From Bradyrhizobiaceae bacterium (GTDB lineage Bacteria; Bacteroidota; Ignavibacteria; Kapaibacteriales; Kapaibacteriaceae), in assembly GCA_024103135.1 (NCBI GenBank), contig JAGFIZ010000070.1, positions 1 through 44,503 of the forward strand: 44,503 bases of DNA. Direction: 5' to 3'. A program made the translations under genes and the position numbers. Each line of letters opens with the position of its first letter. The stretch's first letter is position 1. The notes beneath the pieces were generated by a model that searched no databases, was not told where the DNA came from, and saw only the letters and a program-made list of their open reading frames with translations. Positions 9,310 through 17,771 of the stretch are shown here, piece after piece.

Positions 9310-9504
9310 AAGCCCCCTTCCAAATCATTGTTCAAACTACGAGTTACGGTACATCCGTGAATACCTGCAGTGAACAATTTGAATATTCTCGTAGAATTGT
9401 TTTGCTGGGTTTAGTGAGGTCAACCTCATGGTTGCAACTAAGAGTTGTCCTGGTTCGTACGTCTGCGTCTGTGTACACATGTGATTTCACCCATTTTCAC
9501 TTGT
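9310..9504. other. Intergenic region between rarA and an outer-membrane protein gene, with two interleaved dyads
   Basis: This divergent intergenic stretch must hold promoters for rarA (minus) and the barrel protein (plus). Two perfect inverted repeats are interleaved: ATTGTTCA (9327-9334) with TGAACAAT (9371-9378), and CTACGAG (9337-9343) with CTCGTAG (9388-9394). The order A-B-A'-B' is that of an H-type pseudoknot if transcribed, or of two overlapping protein-binding dyads. No -10/-35 pair is convincing. Confidence 0.4.
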
Positions 9505-10323
9505 ATGGATACTATGAACGTTTTTCGGATCAGCGTTTTTCTTGGCATACTCACTCTGCTCACTACGCAGACAATTGCGCAGCCGCGGCTCGTAACTACT
9601 GGATCGGAACCGTCGTTTGACAGACCGGTTGATGCAACAGAGAATGCCCTAATTGAACGAATCAAACAGAATAACCTCAACTGGCAGTTCGGCCTCTCCT
9701 TCTTTGTGATGAATCCACAGGACTCCTTGCGGAGGGCTTTGGAGGACATTGGTTCACCAGGAACCGGGCTTGGCTTCTTGTTCGACATCGGTTACTATTT
9801 CGACCCTGTACCAGTTGTGATTGGTGCCCAAGGGGGCGCGGCATTCTTTGGTGACAATAGCCGCACCTTTTATCCGATGGTAGGACCATTCCGAGACACG
9901 CTTACCTATGAGTCGATAAACACCCATATCCCCTTGAATCTTTACCTGCGAGTCCAGCCCAACATCCTTACCTGGGCATATCCCTACGCCGAAGTCGTTG
10001 GTGGAGTAACCATTATCAGCTCGTCGCTGGTGATTACACGCAAGCATGGAGAGATCGAGACATCAACGTCTGAGGGTGACGGTAGTTCGTTGTGGCAGTA
10101 TGGGGTAGGTGCTGGTGTAATGGTGAAGCTTTTGGACAGCATCACCCTTCCGAATGAGCTTCACAGGCTGCTTCTTGATATCCGATGCCGGTATATGTGG
10201 GGTGGAAGTACACGCGTTCTTTCGACTACAATCAATAGTGACCAGACCTATCAAGTAGCCAGCCGAAGTGTTCCCGGCGCTGATAACGTTCACGCATCAA
10301 TTGGACTTGTCTTCCAATTCTAG
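9505..10323 (+). CDS. Outer-membrane beta-barrel protein, hypothetical
   Basis: The product has about 272 residues. Starts at 9505 (ATG) or 9514 (ATG) are both possible; an upstream TTG at 9445 would add a non-signal-like leader and is disfavoured. A signal peptide runs NVFRISVFLGILTLLTTQTIA|Q. Alternating hydrophobic beta strands with glycine-rich turns follow (GTGLGFLFDIGYYF, YAEVVGGVTIISSS, YGVGAGVMVKLL), and the protein ends in aromatic VFQF, a typical last strand for a barrel recognised by BamA. It resembles the OmpA-like/PorT-like 8-strand barrel class, but no specific family is recognised. It is followed on the same strand by two lipoprotein genes, so a role in the envelope is inferred. 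Confidence 0.75.
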   Translation: MDTMNVFRISVFLGILTLLTTQTIAQPRLVTTGSEPSFDRPVDATENALIERIKQNNLNWQFGLSFFVMNPQDSLRRALEDIGSPGTGLGFLFDIGYYFDPVPVVIGAQGGAAFFGDNSRTFYPMVGPFRDTLTYESINTHIPLNLYLRVQPNILTWAYPYAEVVGGVTIISSSLVITRKHGEIETSTSEGDGSSLWQYGVGAGVMVKLLDSITLPNELHRLLLDIRCRYMWGGSTRVLSTTINSDQTYQVASRSVPGADNVHASIGLVFQF

Positions 10324-10374
10324 ACCAATTCTCAACGTCAACAAACCAATCCACCCACCATCACTACACCAACC

Positions 10375-10779
10375 ATGCGACCATTGATCATTCTAGCCGT
10401 CTGCATCGCCACCCTTGCCAGCTGTAAATCGGTGGAAGACAACCGACAAGACCTCCGCTCAACTCAAGAACGCGAGATGACGGCAGGTATCGTAAAGCGC
10501 GAAATCCGTAAAGGCATGCCTATGTCGGAGGTAGCTGCTGCTCTTGGATCTCCCAACCTCACGTCACGCGACGAGAATGGGAAGGAGACCTGGATTTACG
10601 ACAAGATTGCCACCGAGGCATCGTATTCTCAGTCGCAGAATGCACTATTCCTTATTCTTGGCGGCATTGCCAACCAGAGTGGTGCAGCAAGTACAACACA
10701 GCGAACCCTGACGGTGGTGATTAAATTCGACTCTTCCGACAATGTTGAGTCATACACCTACCACACATCCAAGTTCTAG
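10375..10779 (+). CDS. Lipoprotein with SmpA/OmlA (BamE)-like domain
   Basis: The product has 134 residues. A lipoprotein signal ends LASC17. After a short linker the sequence reads IRKGMPMSEVAAALGSP and then ETWIYDK, the signature of the SmpA/OmlA (BamE-like) fold, in which a helix pair precedes a small beta sheet. BamE is an accessory lipoprotein of the outer-membrane beta-barrel assembly machine, but many single-domain relatives have other roles, so this is not called bamE. The 51-base leader upstream is rich in C and A with no Shine-Dalgarno. The next lipoprotein gene follows after 12 bases, so the two are very likely co-transcribed. Confidence 0.8.
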   Translation: MRPLIILAVCIATLASCKSVEDNRQDLRSTQEREMTAGIVKREIRKGMPMSEVAAALGSPNLTSRDENGKETWIYDKIATEASYSQSQNALFLILGGIANQSGAASTTQRTLTVVIKFDSSDNVESYTYHTSKF

Positions 10780-10791
10780 GAGAACCACCAC

Positions 10792-11358
10792 ATGTTAAAG
10801 CCATTAGGCATTCTACTAGTGCTTGTGGTTGGTTTGCCCGCTTGTACGATTGTTAACAGCAACAATCAAAAAACTCCGCAAACACAGCTTCAGGTGCGGG
10901 CTTATCAAACACGTGAGTTTGATACGAACGATGTTAAACTTGTTATGAAGGCTGTTCTTAACACCTTGCAAGATGACGGGTTCGTGGTCCGCAATGCCGT
11001 TGTCGACCTGGGCCTGATTACAGCCACAAAAGAGCTACAGCTTAGCTCCTCCAGATCATCCAACGACGCTTCTTCCGATGATGCTTGGGCTGAAATCTTT
11101 GCCAAGATCTTCAAAACGTCCACCCCTAACAACTCAAGAAAGGGTGAAACCCGCTTTGATAAGTTCAAGGTCATCGAAGCCAGCATAAACGTTACCGAAC
11201 TAGGCCTCAGAACCAAGGTTAGGGCAAACTTTACAGCGAAGGTCTTGGACAACAAGGGCGACCCATCGGAGGTGTATGTTGTGGACGATATGAAGTTTTA
11301 TCAAAACTTCTTTGCCAAGGTCGACAAGGGCGTGTTCATCGAAAAGCAGGGATTATGA
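10792..11358 (+). CDS. Hypothetical lipoprotein
   Basis: The product has 188 residues. The lipoprotein signal ends LPAC18. The mature protein contains RAYQTREFDTNDVKLVMKA and then VLNTLQDDGFVVRNAVVDLG, a pattern I associate with a family of small proteobacterial and FCB lipoproteins that carry a helix-strand unit after a QxRxFDT motif; no function is established to my knowledge. A serine-rich, low-complexity stretch (about residues 82-92) separates the two halves. A preceding AGGAG (10778-10782) supports the ATG. The gene overlaps the ankyrin gene by 4 bases (ATGA), so the BamE-like lipoprotein, this one and the ankyrin protein are probably one transcript. Confidence 0.7.
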   Translation: MLKPLGILLVLVVGLPACTIVNSNNQKTPQTQLQVRAYQTREFDTNDVKLVMKAVLNTLQDDGFVVRNAVVDLGLITATKELQLSSSRSSNDASSDDAWAEIFAKIFKTSTPNNSRKGETRFDKFKVIEASINVTELGLRTKVRANFTAKVLDNKGDPSEVYVVDDMKFYQNFFAKVDKGVFIEKQGL

Positions 11359-12080
11359 TTGTCGTTCTCCTGTTGGTGCTAGTCTGTGCTGGCACTGCCA
11401 ATGCACAGAGTTTTTTGGATATCGTAAAGACTGGCGACATCAAGGCAGTTGAGCGAGTAATTGGTCGACGTGGCTACTACATCAACGAGCAAGACCGTGA
11501 CGGCATAACTGGAGTAATCGCTGCTGCCATCGTCGGCGATTCCCTGATGATCGAACTCCTTCTACACCATGGTGCCGATCCCAACATTGCTGCGGTAAAG
11601 GGTATGACGGCTCTCCATGCTGCTTGCTTCTACAAGAATGAAAGTGTAATGCGACCGCTCTTGTTGGCAGGAGCCAAGGCCAATGCCGTCGACGATAAAT
11701 TGCGTACACCTCTGCATGTTGCTTGCGAGTTAGGATTGGTGAATCATGTTACCATCCTCTTGGAAAACGGAGCAAGTGTCGAGCGAAGGGACGGCAAATG
11801 GAATACGCCCCTGCTCATTGCTTGTGGGAACAGAAATCTGAACGTCATGAACGCCTTGCTTGACGAAGAAGCCAATCCAAATTCTGGTGATATCTTTGGT
11901 CGTACACCCTTGATGTTGGTGTCCGTACTTGGCGAATACGAAATGGCCAGGTTATTGATCAAGCATAAAGCAGATGTTAACGCTGTCGATCTTACTCTTC
12001 GAACAGCATTATCCTATGCAAAGGAGTATAATCATAAACCCGTGATTCGTGTGCTGAAAGGAGCCGGCGCAAGGTGGTAG
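11355..12080 (+). CDS. Secreted ankyrin-repeat protein
   Basis: The product has 241 residues. The signal peptide MIVVLLLVLVCAGTANA is followed by Gln at +1, placing the protein in the periplasm or outside. About six ankyrin repeats follow, recognisable by phrases such as GMTALHAACFYKN, LRTPLHVACELG, WNTPLLIACGNRN, GRTPLMLVSVLGE and LRTALSYAKEYN, at the usual spacing near 33 residues. Ankyrin arrays bind proteins, so a partner among the co-encoded lipoproteins is plausible. Periplasmic ankyrin proteins are known in Gram-negative bacteria (for example AnkB of Pseudomonas, linked to catalase function), but no such link is visible here. The start codon overlaps the preceding stop. Confidence 0.85.
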   Translation: MIVVLLLVLVCAGTANAQSFLDIVKTGDIKAVERVIGRRGYYINEQDRDGITGVIAAAIVGDSLMIELLLHHGADPNIAAVKGMTALHAACFYKNESVMRPLLLAGAKANAVDDKLRTPLHVACELGLVNHVTILLENGASVERRDGKWNTPLLIACGNRNLNVMNALLDEEANPNSGDIFGRTPLMLVSVLGEYEMARLLIKHKADVNAVDLTLRTALSYAKEYNHKPVIRVLKGAGARW

Positions 12081-12142
12081 ATCACGGTTAGCATAGCATA
12101 TAGGTTTAGCTCCAACTATCAACTTTTATATAGAGGTACCAG

Positions 12143-13105
12143 GTGTCATCACCTAGAGAACTCATTCGCATTGGCGTGTTCTACGACGGCAATTACTTCT
12201 TGCACGTCTCCAACTACTACGCCTTTAATCATGCACGCCAAAGTCGCATTAGTATCCGCGGCTTGCATGAGTTCATTCGCCACCAAGTAGCCGAGGAAGA
12301 GGTGGCCGAAGCACGTCACTGTCAGATTGTTGACAGTCACTTTTTCCGTGGTCGGCTTGCAGCACAGGAAGCCCAACAACGAGGCAATCTTTTGTACTAC
12401 GAGCGGGTTTTCGACGATATTCTGATGTGGGAAGGCGTATACACCCACTATCTACCAGTGCGGACAACTGGTGGAAAGCGCGAAGAAAAGGGCATCGACG
12501 TATGGATGGCCCTAGAGGCTTACGAGCTAACCTTGCTTAAGAAGCTCGACGTAGTGGTTCTTATCACATCAGATGGTGACTACGTCCCCTTGATTCGCAA
12601 ACTCAACACCCTCGGAGCCCGTGTGATGGTTCTGGCTTGGGACTTTGAATTTGTCGATCACGAGGGTAATCGAGTGGTAACACGAACCTCACAAGAATTG
12701 ATCGAAGAGGTTACCTACCCCGTGGCAATGCATGAACTGTTGGAAACGCGCTCACGCAGAAACGATGTTCTGATCCAGAACCTGTTTGTAATGCGAGATT
12801 TCACACCAAAGCAGGGGGCTGGGTTCACCGCTGGCGGGACGATTGTACCAGGCAGGAACTATGAGGCAGAGCCAGACTCTTTGGTCAGCGAAGAAACGTA
12901 TGATTCAGAGATCCTTGCCCTGAAGAATGGCTATGGATTCATCAAGTACCCACCAAACAATCTGTTCTTCCATCATAGTGACCTGATTGATGCAGACTTC
13001 ACCGAGCTTCGCGAAGGGGACGCTGTGGAGTTCAATCTGGCACAGAATAGCGAGGGAGAGCCTGTGGCCAAGAACGTTCGGCTTATTATAGACGACGACT
13101 ATTGA
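12143..13105 (+). CDS. NYN (PIN-like) ribonuclease domain protein with C-terminal cold-shock domain
   Basis: The product has 320 residues. The start is GTG, with a GAGG about 6 bases ahead. Residues 8-170 form a NYN/LabA (DUF88) domain: GVFYDGNYF (Asp15), KGIDVWMALE (Asp119) and ITSDGDYVPLI (Asp144, Asp146), the acidic residues expected to hold the metal of a PIN-like RNase. Residues about 255-318 are a cold-shock/S1-like nucleic-acid-binding domain with NGYGFIKYPPNNLFFHHSDLID. The combination suggests an RNA-binding endonuclease. It shares 4 bases with the aminotransferase start, so the two are translationally coupled. The nuclease function is inferred from fold and residues; the RNA target is unknown. 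Confidence 0.85.
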   Translation: MSSPRELIRIGVFYDGNYFLHVSNYYAFNHARQSRISIRGLHEFIRHQVAEEEVAEARHCQIVDSHFFRGRLAAQEAQQRGNLLYYERVFDDILMWEGVYTHYLPVRTTGGKREEKGIDVWMALEAYELTLLKKLDVVVLITSDGDYVPLIRKLNTLGARVMVLAWDFEFVDHEGNRVVTRTSQELIEEVTYPVAMHELLETRSRRNDVLIQNLFVMRDFTPKQGAGFTAGGTIVPGRNYEAEPDSLVSEETYDSEILALKNGYGFIKYPPNNLFFHHSDLIDADFTELREGDAVEFNLAQNSEGEPVAKNVRLIIDDDY

Positions 13106-14262
13106 TCTCGAAACTCCCCAATACTGGAACCACGATTTTTAGCGTGATGACGGCTCTGGCTCAAGAAGTCGGAGCCGTCAACGTATCACAGGGCTTTCCA
13201 GATTTTAACCCGCCAGAGGCGTTAGTGAGCGCCGTCAGTCAGGCGATGATTGATGGCTTCAACCAGTATGCTCCAATGCCCGGATTGCTTAGTCTGCGGG
13301 AGGTTGTTGCTTCCAAGTACCATCATCTGCTCTCCTGTCATGTTGATCCGGAGACAGAGGTCACCATAACCCCTGGCGGAACAGCTGCCATCTTTACTGC
13401 TTTGGCAGCACTTGTGGGCCCAGGTGATAGGGTGATGATTTTTGATCCAGCATACGACTCATACGCCCCCTCGGTAATCACTCTTGGTGGAACTGTTGTT
13501 CGCCTGCCACTAAACGCTCCGTCATATCTCCCTGACTGGCAGCGTGTGAAGGAGATGATTACGCCGGATACAAAGGCCGTCATCATCAACAATCCGCACA
13601 ACCCTTCTGGTGCGGTGTGGAGTGCTGATGACGTTGCAACGCTTGGTGCAATCTGTGATAACGTTGGTTGCTATGTCATTGCCGACGAGGTGTATGATCT
13701 TATCACGTTCGAGAAGCCCCACGTATCGGTACTGTCTGAACCACTTCTACGAAACCGATCATTCGTCATTAGTTCCTTTGGCAAGCTGATTCACGCTACC
13801 GGATGGAAGGTTGGAGCTTGTGTTGCCAGTGCAGAGCTTACTAAGGAGTTCCGCAAGGTTCATCAGTTTATCAACTTCTCCGTGAACACGCCGGCGCAAC
13901 AGGGATTAGCCACATTCTTACAATCGCTGCAATCACTCACTGACCTAGCCCCTTTCCTCAACAAGAAACGCATGATTTTGGAAGAGTCGTTGCATGGGTC
14001 ATTATGGAAACGCCGCGTGTGTTATGGCACGTACTTCCAATTGATTGACTATGCGGATTTCTGGGACGGGACTGACGTCGACCTCGCACGATTGCTCACC
14101 ACGAAGTATGGCGTGGCTACGATTCCTTTGTCGCCATTCACCAACGATGAACAGCGCGACACAGCGCTGCGTGTGTGCTTTGCTAAACAAGACCACATAA
14201 TCCGCCTTGCTGGTGAGCGTTTAGCACAAGCTTCGCTAGAACTTGGATCGCAGAAAGTGTGA
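13102..14262 (+). CDS. PLP-dependent aminotransferase, methionine aminotransferase type
   Basis: The product has 386 residues with class I/II aminotransferase fold. Landmarks are NVSQGFPDF, the NNPHNPSGAVW motif, IADEVYDLITFE and SSFGKLIHATGWKVG, where the Lys binds pyridoxal phosphate. The opening SKLPNTGTTIFSVMTALA is typical of the YbdL/MtnE-like methionine (2-oxo-acid) aminotransferases and supports the unusual TTG start, which overlaps the stop of the NYN gene (TTGA). The reaction would be transamination of Met, or of 2-oxo-4-methylthiobutanoate in the methionine salvage pathway. No other salvage genes are nearby, so the substrate call rests on similarity alone. A kynurenine aminotransferase activity is an alternative. 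Confidence 0.87.
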   Translation: MISKLPNTGTTIFSVMTALAQEVGAVNVSQGFPDFNPPEALVSAVSQAMIDGFNQYAPMPGLLSLREVVASKYHHLLSCHVDPETEVTITPGGTAAIFTALAALVGPGDRVMIFDPAYDSYAPSVITLGGTVVRLPLNAPSYLPDWQRVKEMITPDTKAVIINNPHNPSGAVWSADDVATLGAICDNVGCYVIADEVYDLITFEKPHVSVLSEPLLRNRSFVISSFGKLIHATGWKVGACVASAELTKEFRKVHQFINFSVNTPAQQGLATFLQSLQSLTDLAPFLNKKRMILEESLHGSLWKRRVCYGTYFQLIDYADFWDGTDVDLARLLTTKYGVATIPLSPFTNDEQRDTALRVCFAKQDHIIRLAGERLAQASLELGSQKV

Positions 14263-14289
14263 GCTGAAATCTGCTCCCTTGCTAGCTAT

Positions 14290-15540
14290 CTACGTCCTGG
14301 GTACGATGTCTACACGAACAGCAGCTTCTTGTTTGATAGCACTGCCATGCAGGTCGCGCATGGAGTCAACAGTACGAGTAGAATAGAGATCCATTTGCCG
14401 ATTGATACGCGAGGGATCCTTGTAGAAGGTTGCTGCCCAAGCGAGATTGTCGGCAATCCGTCCAACCCGTTGATTGTCGGAAGCGAGACTAGCACGGATA
14501 CGATTAACGAGTCTGTCTCTGTCTTGCTGCTGTACAGTTGACTCGTACAACGCCTTATGCATCGCTTGTGCGAGTTCATCGGCACTTGTCCCTGGGTCCT
14601 GAGTGTAGGCATACGTTACCAGCATGCTACCATGCATCCGCTTGTCCAGAAAACATCCTGCGGCACTGGCAATGCGGGACGTTGCTACGAGTTCGCGATA
14701 GAGGACAGCGCGTTTTCCTGAGCCAAAGAATCCCGACAGCAAGTCTGCATCGTACATCCTGTCATCAGTAGAAGGCGGCAAGTGGTAGGCAAGGAACACT
14801 GCCGGTAGTGGTACATCATCTGGCTCTACAACGTGTACTCCCATCCGCTGAAAATCATTGTCGACAACAAGTGTTTTGGGTGGAAACTCCGTTATTGCAA
14901 TCTGTCCAAACGTTCGATCAATGAGCTCTTTTGCATGTTGAATTTCCACATCGCCAGCAACAACCAACACTGCATTCTTAGGATGGTAGAAGCGATTGTA
15001 GAAATCACGAACGTCGTCCATCTGGACCGCTGCAACATCAGCAGGAGAACCGTAAACATTCCAGGAATAACTACTGCCTGGTTTGAATGCCGCGGCATCC
15101 ATCGCTGGATTCCACTTCATGTAGGGCTGATTCTCCATGTTCTGCTTGATCTCTTCGAGCACAACACTGCGTTGGGTTTGCAACGCTACTTCGTTGATTG
15201 CAAAACCTGCCATGCGTTGTGCTTCCAGCCATAGTCCTAGTTCTAGTTGATGGCTTGGCAGGTTTATGTAGTACGACGTGTGATCGTAGGTCGTATAGGC
15301 ATTGTTCGAACCACCAGCACGGGTACAATACTTGTCGTATTGCTTATCGATTCCTGTTGTGGTGTTGTCGAACATCAAATGTTCAAACAAATGCGCTAAG
15401 CCCGTTTTACCAACTTGTTCGTTGATGCTTCCTACATGGTAGGTAACGTTGACTGACACTACTGGGGCCCCTGGCTTTGGGCAAAGCACAACACGCAAAC
15501 CGTTGGCCAGCGTGTATTCATGAATGGTAAGGTTCAGCAT
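14290..15540 (-). CDS. M16 family zinc peptidase (pitrilysin/insulinase type)
   Basis: The product has 416 residues, the size of a single two-domain M16B subunit. The inverted zinc motif HLFEH is in GKTGLAHLFEHLMFDNT; a distal Glu is expected around RSVVLEEIKQN. The second domain (about 180-400) includes YHPKNAVLVVAGDVE. M16B enzymes often work as pairs, one active and one inactive partner; no partner is adjacent, and no signal peptide is visible (it starts MLNLTIHEYTLANGLRV), so it is probably cytoplasmic or exported without a classical signal. It is divergent from the M42 peptidase gene 70 bases away and ends 27 bases from the aminotransferase stop. Confidence 0.9.
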   Translation of the reverse strand: MLNLTIHEYTLANGLRVVLCPKPGAPVVSVNVTYHVGSINEQVGKTGLAHLFEHLMFDNTTTGIDKQYDKYCTRAGGSNNAYTTYDHTSYYINLPSHQLELGLWLEAQRMAGFAINEVALQTQRSVVLEEIKQNMENQPYMKWNPAMDAAAFKPGSSYSWNVYGSPADVAAVQMDDVRDFYNRFYHPKNAVLVVAGDVEIQHAKELIDRTFGQIAITEFPPKTLVVDNDFQRMGVHVVEPDDVPLPAVFLAYHLPPSTDDRMYDADLLSGFFGSGKRAVLYRELVATSRIASAAGCFLDKRMHGSMLVTYAYTQDPGTSADELAQAMHKALYESTVQQQDRDRLVNRIRASLASDNQRVGRIADNLAWAATFYKDPSRINRQMDLYSTRTVDSMRDLHGSAIKQEAAVRVDIVPRT

Positions 15541-15610
15541 TGACTAGGTAGGTATGCGTAGAGTGACTACTTTGTGGTTTCTGTAACGAACATACAACCG
15601 GATTCACTTC

Positions 15611-16624
15611 ATGGACACCATCGTCTTTCTCACACGTTTACTTTCAATCGACTCTCCTACAGGGTTTACTTCAAAAGCCATAGACTTCGTTGAAGTAGAA
15701 GCCGCTACCTTGGGTATTCAGTCAAGGCGGACAAGGAAGGGGGCTTTGGTTCTGCAGTTACATCCGAATCCTACCATTGGCATTGCAGCGCATGTTGATA
15801 CACTGGGTTTTATCGTCACCAAGGTTCAGTCGAACGGCCTGCTTTCAATATCTACACTGGGAAGCCCCCTACTGAGTCCCTTCGAAGGTGCCTATGTGCG
15901 CGTGTATACCCATGCCGGTACGATGTATACCGGAACGTTGTTGTTTAACAACCCTTCTGCCCATGCCAATAAGCAAGCGGCTTCTGGTGAGCGCGTAATC
16001 GAGAGTATGCATGTTCGACTGGACGAGACGGTATCCAGTAAGGCCGATGTAGAAGGTCTTGGTGTTGGCGTAGGTGATATCGTTGCCGTCGACCCAAGAA
16101 CTCTAGTTACTCCTAGCGGTTATGTGAAAAGTCACTTTCTTGACAACAAAGCTGGCTGCGCTGTACTGTGGGAGCTTGCCATGCGCTATCACCGACAAGG
16201 CATTAAACCTCCTGTGGAGTTGTTCTTCTCGACGTACGAAGAAGTGGGTCATGGCGGTGCTGCTGGTTTTTCCAGTGGCATCAAGGATCTGCTGGTTATT
16301 GATATGGGGGTTATCGGTGATGCTTGCGACGGACAAGAAACAAAGGTCTCTATCTGCGCCAAGGACAGCGGAGGTCCGTATGACTACAACATGCGCCACG
16401 AACTCGTAAGTCTCGCACAATCCCATAACATCCCATATAGCGTGGATGTCTACCCATTCTATAGCTCTGATGGCACGGCAGCCCTTCGCGCTGGCCTTGA
16501 TGCTCGTGTTGGGTTGATAGGGCCGGGCGTTGCAGGTTCCCACGGCGTTGAGCGTACCCATAAGGACGGAATTACGGCTACGGTGGACCTTTGCGAGGCA
16601 TACGTCAAACAACACATGGTGTAA
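15611..16624 (+). CDS. M42 family metallo-aminopeptidase
   Basis: The product has 337 residues. Dinuclear zinc ligands of M42 (FrvX/glutamyl aminopeptidase, TET-type) enzymes are visible: GIAAHVDTLGF (His), SHFLDNKAGC (bridging Asp), FFSTYEEVGHGG (catalytic Glu pair), VIDMGVIGD (Asp) and GVAGSHGVERTH (His). The family forms dodecameric tetrahedral particles in the cytoplasm that trim peptides released by proteases. The start ATG follows ATTCACTTC with no clear ribosome site. It is followed after 41 bases by the Dps gene, probably a separate or weakly coupled unit. Confidence 0.9.
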   Translation: MDTIVFLTRLLSIDSPTGFTSKAIDFVEVEAATLGIQSRRTRKGALVLQLHPNPTIGIAAHVDTLGFIVTKVQSNGLLSISTLGSPLLSPFEGAYVRVYTHAGTMYTGTLLFNNPSAHANKQAASGERVIESMHVRLDETVSSKADVEGLGVGVGDIVAVDPRTLVTPSGYVKSHFLDNKAGCAVLWELAMRYHRQGIKPPVELFFSTYEEVGHGGAAGFSSGIKDLLVIDMGVIGDACDGQETKVSICAKDSGGPYDYNMRHELVSLAQSHNIPYSVDVYPFYSSDGTAALRAGLDARVGLIGPGVAGSHGVERTHKDGITATVDLCEAYVKQHMV

Positions 16625-16665
16625 ATCGTCTGTAGGCGGACCTTTATCCGATTCAGGGGACAATC

Positions 16666-17139
16666 ATGTCTAAAACCAACGCAATTGGTCTTTCTGCGGC
16701 AAAAGCCACACAACTATCTGACGAACTCAACGAGCTCCTTGCGAACTTCTCTGTGTTCTACCAGAATGTTCGTGGGTTCCATTGGAATATCCGTGGTGAG
16801 AAGTTCTTCGAACTCCATGCAAAATTCGAAGAGTTGTATCTGGACTTGCAGCTGAAGATTGACGAGGTAGCAGAGCGTGTACTCACTCTTGGATCCGTTC
16901 CATATCACACCTACGCACAGTTCCTGGAAAGCAGCGTCGTCAAGCCTGCAGAGAGCATCAAAGATGGTCGGCGCGCCGTTCAACGCATTCTTGCTGCCTT
17001 CACCTCTATCCTCCTGCTCGAGCGTGAACTCCTTGAACTAGCACAGAAATCCGGCGATGAAGGAACTGCTGCTATGATGTCCGACTACATCCGTCAGCAC
17101 GAAAAACTCGTCTGGATGTACTCTGCCTTTCTTGGATAG
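16666..17139 (+). CDS. dps: Dps-family DNA-protecting ferritin-like protein
   Basis: The product has 157 residues, the normal Dps length. The ferroxidase signature is intact: QNVRGFHWNIRGEKFFELHAKFEE gives the His-x(11)-His spacing, and DLQLKIDEVAERVL gives the Asp/Glu residues contributed across the subunit interface. The C terminus EKLVWMYSAFLG is typical of Bacteroidota-type Dps. The protein would form a dodecamer that stores iron using hydrogen peroxide and coats DNA. It is the last plus-strand gene before the candidate origin region; a 7-bp hairpin straddling its stop codon has no U-tract and is not called as a terminator. Confidence 0.93.
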   Translation: MSKTNAIGLSAAKATQLSDELNELLANFSVFYQNVRGFHWNIRGEKFFELHAKFEELYLDLQLKIDEVAERVLTLGSVPYHTYAQFLESSVVKPAESIKDGRRAVQRILAAFTSILLLERELLELAQKSGDEGTAAMMSDYIRQHEKLVWMYSAFLG

Positions 17140-17771
17140 CTCTGCTTTCCACTATAGAGCTAGAACGAGTACAACCTTGTCACATGCTGACTTCGTCGTA
17201 AGATTTCTGATACGACATTGAGTGTTGGTGCGTGTTGGCTTTTGTGCTCTACATCAAGCAATTACCCATCGCTTTCGGGTGTGTACCAGGCATGTCGGTC
17301 GCTTTGTCCACGACGTTCTACCCAGATTGTTGATATCCACATCGTAGCGCTCTACGTATACGCTTGGTGTGTCTTGAGTTGTGCGCTTTATTCACATTTA
17401 TGAAAGCCATGTTACAGCAATCGTTGTATAACTGCTGAATACCTTCTGTCTTCGTTGATGAACATTGATGTCAACCAGTCGTTTTCCAAACTTGCTGAGC
17501 TGTACACAGACTTATTCACAGACTTGTTCAAGGTACTTGCATTTTTCGGCCTCATTGCAAGATCCTTTGAACAATGGAGTTGGATAAGCGCAATCAGTAC
17601 GGCTTTTTGAAATCCACACTATTCACACGCTTATATCACCATTTCTTATATCAAACTTTACACAATCAACTGAGGATGATTACCAAACGGTGGATTTGGT
17701 TCTCTGATTTTTGTGGTAGATGTTTGAATTAGTTCTGGTACGCTGACGATCGAACTGCTGATCTTTCCAGC
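17140..17771. other. Candidate replication origin (oriC): DnaA-box cluster in a 632-base gene-free region
   Basis: No credible gene lies between dps and serS. On the plus strand the stretch carries two perfect DnaA boxes TTATTCACA (17388-17396 and 17512-17520) and three one-mismatch sites: ATATCCACA (17333-17341), CTATTCACA (17619-17627) and CTTTACACA (17656-17664, against TTTTNCACA). Weaker 7/9 sites occur at 17610 (AAATCCACA) and, on the other strand, near 17579. By base counting, perfect TTATNCACA sites are expected only about 0.02 times in a region this size. AT-rich stretches around 17600-17730 could be the unwinding element. The nearby mnmG/mnmE genes and two parS-type sites support an origin neighbourhood. 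Against it, the flanking genes run toward the region rather than away, and dnaA, dnaN and parAB are not in the window. A DnaA-titration locus is the main alternative. Confidence 0.6.

Noticed and set aside
17137-17162. TAGCTCT/AGAGCTA hairpin at the dps stop codon
   Set aside because: Seven-bp stem with a 12-base loop and no U-tract; not convincing as a terminator.
17218-17403. 61-codon ORF inside the candidate origin region
   Set aside because: Non-ATG start, cysteine/serine-rich composition and no ribosome site; overlaps DnaA-box sequence.
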